From positions 62,001 through 126,000 of the forward strand of contig NZ_UXAU01000025.1 in assembly GCF_900609065.1 (NCBI RefSeq): a stretch of 64,000 bases of DNA, written 5' to 3'. The position numbers and the translations under genes were made by a program. This document shows, piece after piece, positions 8,605 to 15,669 of the stretch. This DNA comes from Arthrobacter ulcerisalmonis. GTDB lineage: Bacteria > Actinomycetota > Actinomycetes > Actinomycetales > Micrococcaceae. Under the pieces are notes generated by a model. The model was not told where the DNA came from, ran no database searches, and worked only from the letters and a program-made list of their open reading frames with translations. Within the stretch, counting starts at the first letter, position 1. Each line of letters starts with the position of its first letter.

Positions 8605-9173
8605 TGCCACTGCTTCATCTGCTAGCTGGACCCAACGGCGCTGGGAAGTCCACCTACGTTCGTGATGTTCTGAAGCCAGCAACCGGCTTGCCGTTCATCA
8701 ATGCCGCTGAGATCGCCGCTTCTTTGTGGCCTGAAGCGCAAGCCGACCATGCTTACGAGGCAGCGCAGATTGCCGAAGCACGGCGACGAGAGCGAATCGC
8801 CCACGGAGATTCCTTTATGTCGGAGACGGTTTTTTCTCACCCAAGCAAAGTTCAACTCGTCGCCGATGCCGTAGCCGCCGGATACCTCGTCTACCTTCAC
8901 GTGGTCATTGTCCCGGTGGAACTCACCGTTCAGCGCGTCATTGAGCGCGTGCGGCGCGGCGGACACGAGGTGCCTGAGCAAAAGATTCGAGAACGCTACG
9001 AGCGTTTATGGTTACACGTTCGCGGGGCGATCCAAATCGCCGATACGGCTGAGGTGCTCGATAACAGCAGCGCACGCACACCATTTCGCCAGTGCGCGTT
9101 GTTTGGCCACGGCGCGATTGTCGGGTCCCCAGACTGGCCGAGGTGGACGCCGGACTTACTGCGGCAATCATAG
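8604..9173 (+). CDS. Zeta-toxin-like P-loop kinase (putative toxin)
   Basis: The 189-residue protein begins with a Walker A loop, LLAGPNGAGKST (about residues 6-17), and contains NAAEIAASLWP and GDSFMSETVFSHPSK, a pattern shared by Zeta-type toxins and related kinases. Later arginines (VIERVRRGGHEVP, IRERYERL) could serve as lid residues. Zeta toxins phosphorylate UDP-N-acetylglucosamine and so block wall synthesis; related ATPases have other substrates. Pairing with a ParD-like antitoxin by a one-base stop/start overlap is the main argument for a toxin role. The usual zeta partner is epsilon, so this is a non-classical pair. Confidence 0.68.
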   Translation: MPLLHLLAGPNGAGKSTYVRDVLKPATGLPFINAAEIAASLWPEAQADHAYEAAQIAEARRRERIAHGDSFMSETVFSHPSKVQLVADAVAAGYLVYLHVVIVPVELTVQRVIERVRRGGHEVPEQKIRERYERLWLHVRGAIQIADTAEVLDNSSARTPFRQCALFGHGAIVGSPDWPRWTPDLLRQS

Positions 9174-9193
9174 GGTTCCGGTAGGTCGGGCGC

Positions 9194-9487
9194 CTACGCC
9201 ACCGGCTTGGTCGCGGCGCCGTCAAGCCACAGGGTCTCCGACTCGTCGCGGTGGACCCCGTCGGTTCCGACGTGCTTGGTGCTGATCGTCGGTCCCTTCT
9301 GGATGACATGGACCAGTGCCATCCCGTGGCCCCGTCCGAGCTCGTAATCGTCCTTCAACCAGGCCAGAATCTCGCCGGCTTTTACCCCGGGCTGATCCAG
9401 GCCCTTCTCTTGGGCCAGCTCCACCAACTGCCGCGGCGTCAAGCCGGTCTTCTTTTCGATGGTGTCCAAGTAGGCCTGAAATGACAC
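9194..9487 (-). CDS. DUF4287 protein
   Basis: The small soluble protein of 97 residues starts MSFQAYLDTIEKKTGLTP, followed by ELAQEKGLD and AGEILAWLKDDYELGRGHGMALVHVI. This is the DUF4287 pattern, a helical domain of unknown function, here nearly the whole protein. The C-terminal 30 residues are variable. It closes the small accessory cassette that carries the TA pair and lies on the opposite strand from it. Confidence 0.7.
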   Translation of the reverse strand: MSFQAYLDTIEKKTGLTPRQLVELAQEKGLDQPGVKAGEILAWLKDDYELGRGHGMALVHVIQKGPTISTKHVGTDGVHRDESETLWLDGAATKPVA

Positions 9488-9600
9488 GGGTACTCCTTTG
9501 CGCCGGGGGCTGAGCCTGATGAATCGTCGGCGTGAACTGTACCCTGTCGATCCGCCGCAGAACAGGGCTCCAGATCACGATGAGCAACTACGATCAAGCC

Positions 9601-10260
9601 ATGACGAATCTTCAGGGTGCAGTGGTTCTGGTTGTCGGCGCAACAGGCGGGCTCGGCTCGCGGATCGCTGTTCAATTGGAGGGTAAGGGCGCCACCGTTG
9701 TCCGGTCATCAAAGTCCGCCGGGCACGATCTCCGCGATCCCGCCGCGGTCCAGGAGGTCCTGAGCAACACGGTAGAGCAGTACGGACAGCTCGACGGCGT
9801 GGTGGTCGCGTCAGGAGTGGTCGCCTTTGGGGCCGCGGCCGAGCTTGAAGCGAAGACGGTGGACGAACTCTTCGCCGTCAACACCACCAGCGTCATCCAG
9901 CTCATCAGCCAAAGCCAGCCGCACCTGGCTGACTCGGCCAAAGCTGGAAGGGACCCGTTCATCGTCACCCTCAGCGGAGTGGTGGCGGAGTCACCGGTCG
10001 CCGGCGTGGCAGCGTACTCGGCGTCGAAAGCGGCGCTGGCCGCCTTCGTCACCGCTGCCGGGCGTGAATATCGCCGCGTCGGCATCCGGGTCCTGGACGC
10101 CCGGCCCGGCCACACCGGCACCGCGCTGTCCGAGCATCCCATTGCGGGCACTGCACCGAAATTTGGGGCGGCACTGGATCCAGACGGCGTGGCAGCGCGG
10201 ATCGTCACAGGCATCGTCGACGGCGAAAAAGACCTGCCCAGCACCGCATTCGGGCAGTAG
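9601..10260 (+). CDS. Short-chain dehydrogenase/reductase
   Basis: This is a classical SDR (219 residues from the chosen ATG). VLVVGATGGLGSRIA gives the TGxxxGxG-type cofactor loop, the catalytic segment is TLSGVV...AAYSASKAALAAF (Ser, Tyr-x3-Lys), and RPGHTGTAL follows. The loop is followed by an Arg-Ser-Ser segment (VVRSSKSA), which would fit NADP(H). Substrate is unknown. ATG 9601 was preferred to ATG 9580 because TACGAT (9589-9594) lies exactly six bases before it, pointing to a leaderless start inside the longer reading. Convergent with the hydrolase gene, four bases apart. Confidence 0.85.
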   Translation: MTNLQGAVVLVVGATGGLGSRIAVQLEGKGATVVRSSKSAGHDLRDPAAVQEVLSNTVEQYGQLDGVVVASGVVAFGAAAELEAKTVDELFAVNTTSVIQLISQSQPHLADSAKAGRDPFIVTLSGVVAESPVAGVAAYSASKAALAAFVTAAGREYRRVGIRVLDARPGHTGTALSEHPIAGTAPKFGAALDPDGVAARIVTGIVDGEKDLPSTAFGQ

Positions 10261-10263
10261 CGA

Positions 10264-11043
10264 CTATCCCGAGCGGGCCACGTCCCGGCTGAGGACGCCG
10301 GGCCAGGTGGCCACGTCCGCGGGGGTGCGGGCCACGCTCAAAGTTGCGTTCGGCAACAACGCGGCCAAGGACTCCGCCGTCGAGAGCGGATGGCCGGGAT
10401 CGTCCACCCAGGCCAGGATCGACGTCGGAACCTGGATCCGCGCCATGGCCTCGCGGGGTGGCAAATCGCTGAGTGCCGCGCCCCGCAGCACTGACGGCAG
10501 GAGTGCATCGGCAACGTCGGGCACTGTCTTGGGGACGCCCATGGTGGCCGGCGGTGGAGCCGTTCCACTGTTGGTGGCGATGAACGCCTCAACCCCCACT
10601 GCCTCGATGAGCTCGGCCGCAGCCAAATAGTTGGCAGCCTGCGCGGGCCGGGTTTCCCAGGCAGTGGGCGGCACCATCAGCGTGAGGCCGGTGAAGCGAT
10701 CAGGCTCACGGGCTGCGGCATGCAGGAGCGTCCCCGTCCCCATGGAAGGGCCCACGCCGTGGACCCGCTCGCCGGGAAACCACTGATCGAGCAGCTTCAG
10801 TAGGTCGTCCGCCAGGCTCTGCCAGCGATAGTCCGCAGGATGCGTGCGCCCGGTGCTCAGGCCGTGGCTGCGGGCGTCATACCGCAGCAACCGCGTCCCG
10901 CTCAGGCCCCGGCCCAGGTCGAGGTTGAGCAGCCGATCGTGGGCGCGGCTCGACGTCAGGCCGTGCAACTGCACCACCGGATGGCCGTGTTCGTCGCTGA
11001 AAGAAACATTGAGCACGGCTCCTGAAACCTCGAAAGTGGGCAT
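10264..11043 (-). CDS. Alpha/beta hydrolase
   Basis: A 259-residue alpha/beta-hydrolase fold protein. The oxyanion segment is VVQLHGLTSS (about residues 22-31), the nucleophile elbow GVGPSMGTG (Ser), and a late DDPGHPLS provides the catalytic His. Its substrate cannot be told. The ATG at 11043 is preceded by TGAGGAG with good spacing and was preferred over an upstream in-frame ATG at 11082. It is divergently arranged with the condensation-like gene. Confidence 0.82.
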   Translation of the reverse strand: MPTFEVSGAVLNVSFSDEHGHPVVQLHGLTSSRAHDRLLNLDLGRGLSGTRLLRYDARSHGLSTGRTHPADYRWQSLADDLLKLLDQWFPGERVHGVGPSMGTGTLLHAAAREPDRFTGLTLMVPPTAWETRPAQAANYLAAAELIEAVGVEAFIATNSGTAPPPATMGVPKTVPDVADALLPSVLRGAALSDLPPREAMARIQVPTSILAWVDDPGHPLSTAESLAALLPNATLSVARTPADVATWPGVLSRDVARSG

Positions 11044-11101
11044 CTGACTCCTCAGCTCGTGACGAAACGTCGCATGAAACATTCAGGCTATCTGGAGCCG
11101 C

Positions 11102-11113
11102 TAGGATGCTGCC
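11102..11113 (+). promoter_or_regulatory. -10 box TAGGAT for leaderless transcription of the condensation-like gene
   Basis: TAGGAT (11102-11107) ends exactly six bases before the ATG at 11114. No ribosome-binding site is present. The gene is therefore likely transcribed from its own promoter, starting at the A of ATG. Confidence 0.5.
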
Positions 11114-12274
11114 ATGCGGCTGACCAACGTCACCCACCTACGCCTGCCTTTCGGACGACTCTGGGGTTACGACGTCAGTGTTTCCGGGCTCGGGCGGAGG
11201 CTTCCGGTGTCCTTCGACCAACGGCTCCACGTGGGCGCAGGGGATCGCCCCGGCTCGTGGATGGCCCTCTCCTTCCGGCTGCCTGCCCCCACGCATCGGG
11301 AGGCCATCGCTGAGGCCTGGCTCGCCGTCGTCGGCCGTCACGGCACCTTGCGGACAGCCTTCACGGCGGGGCTGGCCGGGCCGGAGCTGCACCAGATCGA
11401 GATTGGCGCCGGCGCCTGGACAGAACACCAGGTCGCAGCTGGTCAGGCTGTCAACGATGCACTCCGCGGGGTCCTCGATGCAGCCTGTTCGCCGCACCAG
11501 CAGCCATCGCACCGGCTGTGCGTGCTTGAGACGGCCGCCAGCACCACCGTGGTCATTGCCGCCGACCACGCGCACGTGGATATGTGGTCGATGCTGGTGA
11601 TCGCTCGTGACCTGTTGGCAGCGCTCGACGCCGGTCCAACGGAAGGCGGTCCGTGGCCCCATCCGGCGCCCGCGTTCGTCGACCACACCCAGGCGCTCCT
11701 CGATCGGCCCGTAGCGCCAGCGGAGGTCCGGCATCGCTGGGCAAGCATCATCGAGGACAGCGGCGGTGTCATGCCGCTGTTCCCGCTGCCCCTGGGTGCG
11801 TCGGATCCGCAGCCCGAACGCGTGGAGGTGCGGGACGTTTTTGATCTCGACGACGGTGCAGCCTTTGCGGCGCAGGCCCGGAACGACGGGGTTTCCACCC
11901 TCACCCTCGCCGTGGTGGCCTTGACGGCCGTCACCCAGGAGCTGGCCGGAACGCCGCTGCGTGCCGTCTTCCCCGTGCACAGCCGTTTCGATGGCACCTG
12001 GCACGATTCGGTGGGCTGGTTCATCACCAATTCTGTGCTGGAATCTGCGGTGGCTGAGCCGACGGCGGCAGCCGCCGCGGTCCGGGAAGCCGTGCAACTT
12101 GGCTCGTGGCCACTCGCGGACGTGTTGGGCCCCTGGGACGGCATGCCCATCGCGCCAGGCATGTTTGCCATCTCCTGGCTGGACCTCCGCAAACTGCCGG
12201 TCCGCATCGACTCCGTGGGGCTCGACGCCCAATATGTGAGTGCGGCGATCGACACGGACGGCGTCATGCTCTAG
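11114..12274 (+). CDS. Free-standing condensation-domain-like acyltransferase, ending at an in-frame TAG
   Basis: The 386-residue protein resembles the condensation (C) domain/CoA-dependent acyltransferase fold of peptide synthetases. It shows VVGRHGTLRTAF near residue 75, the active-site-like IAADHAHVDMWSML (an HxxxD core of the HHxxxDG type, first His replaced by Asp), and FPVHSRFDGTWHDSVGWFITN (the structural 'GWF' region). No adenylation or carrier domain is present, so it may join two small substrates or an acyl-CoA and an amine. The frame stays open beyond the TAG for 200 codons and includes a C-domain-like tail and a GNAT domain, so this gene may be a truncated form of a longer fusion. 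Confidence 0.7.
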   Translation: MRLTNVTHLRLPFGRLWGYDVSVSGLGRRLPVSFDQRLHVGAGDRPGSWMALSFRLPAPTHREAIAEAWLAVVGRHGTLRTAFTAGLAGPELHQIEIGAGAWTEHQVAAGQAVNDALRGVLDAACSPHQQPSHRLCVLETAASTTVVIAADHAHVDMWSMLVIARDLLAALDAGPTEGGPWPHPAPAFVDHTQALLDRPVAPAEVRHRWASIIEDSGGVMPLFPLPLGASDPQPERVEVRDVFDLDDGAAFAAQARNDGVSTLTLAVVALTAVTQELAGTPLRAVFPVHSRFDGTWHDSVGWFITNSVLESAVAEPTAAAAAVREAVQLGSWPLADVLGPWDGMPIAPGMFAISWLDLRKLPVRIDSVGLDAQYVSAAIDTDGVML

Positions 12275-12343
12275 TTCATCCTTGACGACTCTGGGCTGCA
12301 CCTGCGTTGCCGGTACCCCGACACGGACGAGGCCCGGGCCAAC

Positions 12344-12877
12344 GTGGGCGGCTGGCTTGACCTGTTGGTGGCCCGCCTGCAGGCTGCCGCGCGGACGTCC
12401 GTGCGTGGCATCTTACGACTGGCAGGGGGGACTTTCAGGCTGGAACATGCCACGCGGGACGACGTGCCCGCCATTGCCGCACTCCTGTCAGACGACGACT
12501 TTGGGCCCGACCGGGAGTCCCCGGAGCTTGCCCCGTACGAGGCGGCGTACGCCTTGGTGGTGCGGGACCGATCCAATTATCTGGGAGTGGTCCGTAATGA
12601 GGAAGATTGCATTGTGGCCACCATGCAACTCACTGTCATTCCGGGCCTTTCCAGGGGAGGTTCGTCCCGGTTGCAGATCGAGGGGCTCCGCGTGGCCGAC
12701 GCCTCGCGTTCCCAGGGCCTAGGCACGGCCATGGTGGAATGGGCGCACGCCTTTGGCCGCGCCCGCGGGGCGCACCTGTCGCAGGTCACCACCGACGAAG
12801 CACGCGAGCGTGCCCGGGCCTTCTACGCGCGGCTCGGCTACCGGAGCGCCCACGTGGGGCTCAAACGGCACCTCTAG
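12344..12877 (+). CDS. GNAT N-acetyltransferase (possible C-terminal part of the upstream gene)
   Basis: The GNAT fold is visible: GTFRLEHATRDDVPAIAALL at the start, the beta-strand pair LGVVRNEEDCIVATMQLTVIPGL, the acetyl-CoA loop RSQGLGTAMVEWAHAF (Q/R-x-x-G-x-G/A), and YARLGYRSAH near the end. The first ~19 residues from the GTG (VGGWLDLLVARLQ...) do not look like GNAT but like the end of the upstream condensation-like protein. It is in the same frame as that gene, separated only by one TAG and 23 sense codons, and no convincing ribosome site precedes GTG 12344 or GTG 12401. It may be a separate gene or the second half of a broken fusion. Confidence 0.65.
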   Translation: MGGWLDLLVARLQAAARTSVRGILRLAGGTFRLEHATRDDVPAIAALLSDDDFGPDRESPELAPYEAAYALVVRDRSNYLGVVRNEEDCIVATMQLTVIPGLSRGGSSRLQIEGLRVADASRSQGLGTAMVEWAHAFGRARGAHLSQVTTDEARERARAFYARLGYRSAHVGLKRHL

Positions 12878-13917
12878 GTCGTGGCGGGGGTCCATCCCAA
12901 CGCAGGACCCAGATGGGTGGCGATGTCCGTGAGGATCTGCACGTAGTCTTCGTGGTCGAAACTGAACGGCAACGCGAACGCCACCTCGTCCACCTCCCGG
13001 AAGCCAGCGTGCGCATACAGTTGCTCGGCGATCTCGGCACTGGAACCAATCAGGTCCGGGGCAAACATGATCCGCTTGGGCCCCTGCGGCGTCCGCGTGC
13101 GGGGCGTCCGCTCGGCAACATAGTGCTGGTATTTCGCCCGCTGCTGCGCCGACGCTGAATCCGTGGGGATGACCACCAGGCCCTGCGACACGCGTGCTGG
13201 ACTGTTTGGATGCGATGCCGCGGCAGCCTCCCGGTACGCCCGGATTTGTGCCTGCTGGACCAGGGCGAAGTCGGGATCCTGGTCGGCGTCGGCCGGGAAA
13301 ATCACGCTGCTGGACAGCAGATTGAAGCCGTTCGTCCCGGCCCAGACGGCGGACTTATGGCTCGCCGCGCCGTACCAGAGGCGGTCCCGCAGACCGGCCG
13401 AATGCGGCTCCACCCGGTTGGAGAACTCCTCCACCACACCCTCTTTCCCGGCGAACTCACGGACGGGTTCGCCGGCAATCAGCCGGGCTAGGCGCTCCAC
13501 TCGGGCGTAGCTGAAGTCCTCTACATCAGCAGAATCCGGATAGAGCTCGGCCTTGACCGTGCCATAATGCATTGGCTCGCCAACGCTCAACCCCGGATTG
13601 ATGCGCCCACCGGCCAGCAGGTCAACAGTGGCGAGGTCCTCGGCCAGGCGCAGGGGGTTTTCCCAGCCCACCGGCGTCACCGCAGTGCCGAGCTCAATCC
13701 GGGACGTCCGCTGGCTGGCGGCTGCCATCACCGCAATCGGGGAGGAAATGCCGAACTGCAGGTGGCGGTGCCGTAGCCAGGCGCTGTCAAAACCCAGGCG
13801 CTCGCCGAGTTCAATGACCTGGAGCGTCGACTCGTGCCCGGCGGCGGGGTTGGCCGGATCGAACAGGCCAATGGTCAGGAAACCAAGTTTGCGCAGCGGA
13901 CGGGATGAATCGGGCAT
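12874..13917 (-). CDS. LLM-class flavin-dependent oxidoreductase (luciferase-like)
   Basis: The 347-residue protein has the bacterial-luciferase TIM-barrel pattern: LGFLTIGLFDP at the start, ERLGFDSAWLRHRHLQFG, TSRIELGTAVTPVGWENPLRLAEDLATVDLLAGGRINPGLSVG (about residues 75-117) and a C-terminal GSSAEIAEQL. Members use reduced FMN or F420; substrate is unknown. ATG 13917 was chosen because GAAGG lies six bases before it; ATG 13923 is the alternative. Its last bases overlap the GNAT stop codon (convergent). Confidence 0.85.
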   Translation of the reverse strand: MPDSSRPLRKLGFLTIGLFDPANPAAGHESTLQVIELGERLGFDSAWLRHRHLQFGISSPIAVMAAASQRTSRIELGTAVTPVGWENPLRLAEDLATVDLLAGGRINPGLSVGEPMHYGTVKAELYPDSADVEDFSYARVERLARLIAGEPVREFAGKEGVVEEFSNRVEPHSAGLRDRLWYGAASHKSAVWAGTNGFNLLSSSVIFPADADQDPDFALVQQAQIRAYREAAAASHPNSPARVSQGLVVIPTDSASAQQRAKYQHYVAERTPRTRTPQGPKRIMFAPDLIGSSAEIAEQLYAHAGFREVDEVAFALPFSFDHEDYVQILTDIATHLGPALGWTPATT

Positions 13918-14025
13918 GGGCATCCTTCGAAAATCGGCGGCAATGTGCTCCCAGACTATGTGTTTGGCGTGAGGGCCTTGCCGCGCAAGGAGCCAAGTTA
14001 CCGTCTGCGTCACTATCGTTGGGGC

Positions 14026-15669
14026 ATGACGAACGGACCGCACCTCCGCCTGGTGATGCCGCACCAGCTTTTCGAGGACCACCTCGATGCCGGGCCAGGC
14101 ACGGTGTTCGTCCTGGTGGAGCATGACCTGCTGTTCCGCCAGTACGCTTTCCACTCGCACAAACTGGTCCTGCACAAGGCGTCAATGGCCGGGTTCGCGC
14201 GACGCCTCCGCGGGCTGGGTCACGAGGTGGAGGTCCTTGGCAGTAACGCCACCAGAAGCTCGCACGATCAGCTCGTAGAGCTGGTCAAGGCGCAGCGCCC
14301 AGCCCAGGTGACGTGGTTCGACGTGGTGGACGACTGGCTTGAGCAAGACCTGCACGCCGCCCTCCTTGCCGGCGGCTACCGGATGCGCCCCGACGATGTG
14401 CTGGAGACGCCAAACTTCCTCACCGATCGGGGCCAGATTGAGGACTGGTTCGCGCGGAAGAAGCCGCGCATGCATGACTTCTACATCTGGCAGCGGCGTC
14501 GCCTCGATGTCCTGCTCGACGGCGGCAACCCGGTGGGCGGCAAGTGGTCCTTTGACGCCGACAACCGAAAGAAACTGCCGCGCGGCTATGTTCCACCAGC
14601 AGTGCGGCAGTTCGCGGAGCATCCAGTACTGCAGGCACAGGGGACCTTCGATCTCGAAGCCCTGCTGGCTGACGCACCCCAGGCAGCGCCCGACGGCGGC
14701 ACCCAGCCGGGTGCCGACGTCGAGCACGCCATCGCCTGGGTCCGACGGGAATTCCCGGCTGCGCCGGGGGACCCCAGCCAGTTCAGCTGGCCAACAACCA
14801 CGGATGAGGCCCGCGCGCATTTGCACGAATTCGTCAGCGAGCGGCTGCACGATTTTGGCCCCTACGAGGACGCGATCTCGGCCACGCACCCGTTTATCGC
14901 GCACAGCATGTTGACCGCCAGCCTGAATATTGGACTGTTAAGTCCCCACGAGATCCTCGCTGCGGTCCTCGACGGCGCAGGCGCCGACACGCCACTCGCG
15001 TCCCTCGAGGGATTCGTCCGGCAGCTCATCGGCTGGCGGGAATACATGCGCGCCACGTACCAGACACAGGGACGGCGGATGCGGACAGCCAACAGGCTGG
15101 ACCACCACAACGAACTCGGCGCCGGGTGGTGGGATGCGAAGACCGGGCTGGCGCCGGTTGACCTGGTGGTCTCCCGGGTGCTGGCCACCGGCTACGCCCA
15201 CCACATTGAACGCCTCATGGTGCTGGGCAACGCGATGTCCTTGCTGCGGATCCATCCCGATGCCGTCTACCGGTGGTTCATGGAGCTCTTCATCGACGCC
15301 TATGACTGGGTGATGGTCCCCAACGTCTACGCCATGAGCCAGTTTGCGGCCGGCGAGCAGATCACCACCAAGCCGTACGTCTCAGGCAGCAACTATCTCA
15401 AGAAGATGTCTGACCTGCCGCCGGGGGAGTGGATGCGGGACTGGGATGCGCTGTATTGGACGTTCGTCGCGGACCATCGCACGGTCTTGGCCGCCAACCC
15501 GCGCACGCAGATGACCGTGCGGCTGTTAGACAAGATGGACGCGGTTACCAGGGAAGAGCACCAACGCCGCGCACACCGTATCCTGACTTTGGCGGGCCCG
15601 ATCGTGCGCGCCCCGGAGCCCCCTGGGGTAGGACAACACAAGGAGGCGCCATGCCCACCGGGCGATTGA
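14026..15669 (+). CDS. Cryptochrome/photolyase of the FeS-BCP ((6-4) prokaryotic) type lacking the cluster cysteines
   Basis: The 547-residue protein resembles the prokaryotic (6-4) photolyase/CryPro group. An N-terminal Rossmann half (LVMPHQLFEDHL, VEHDLLFRQYAFHSHKLVLHKASM) is followed by a helical FAD domain with FVRQLIGWREYMRATY, HHIERLMVLGNAMSL, MELFIDAYDWVMVPNVYAMSQFA and TKPYVSGSNYLKKMSD. Relatives carry a [4Fe-4S] cluster held by four cysteines, three of them between the KPYV and DALYW motifs. Here that stretch (residues 461-480) is shortened and cysteine-free, and the only cysteine in the protein is residue 543. TATCGT lies six bases before the ATG, fitting a leaderless start. The 3' end overlaps the next gene by 19 bases. 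Confidence 0.85.
   Translation: MTNGPHLRLVMPHQLFEDHLDAGPGTVFVLVEHDLLFRQYAFHSHKLVLHKASMAGFARRLRGLGHEVEVLGSNATRSSHDQLVELVKAQRPAQVTWFDVVDDWLEQDLHAALLAGGYRMRPDDVLETPNFLTDRGQIEDWFARKKPRMHDFYIWQRRRLDVLLDGGNPVGGKWSFDADNRKKLPRGYVPPAVRQFAEHPVLQAQGTFDLEALLADAPQAAPDGGTQPGADVEHAIAWVRREFPAAPGDPSQFSWPTTTDEARAHLHEFVSERLHDFGPYEDAISATHPFIAHSMLTASLNIGLLSPHEILAAVLDGAGADTPLASLEGFVRQLIGWREYMRATYQTQGRRMRTANRLDHHNELGAGWWDAKTGLAPVDLVVSRVLATGYAHHIERLMVLGNAMSLLRIHPDAVYRWFMELFIDAYDWVMVPNVYAMSQFAAGEQITTKPYVSGSNYLKKMSDLPPGEWMRDWDALYWTFVADHRTVLAANPRTQMTVRLLDKMDAVTREEHQRRAHRILTLAGPIVRAPEPPGVGQHKEAPCPPGD

Noticed and set aside
11138..12301. Minus-strand open frame covering the condensation-like gene
   Set aside because: It has no recognisable domain and exists only because of the codon bias of the opposite gene.
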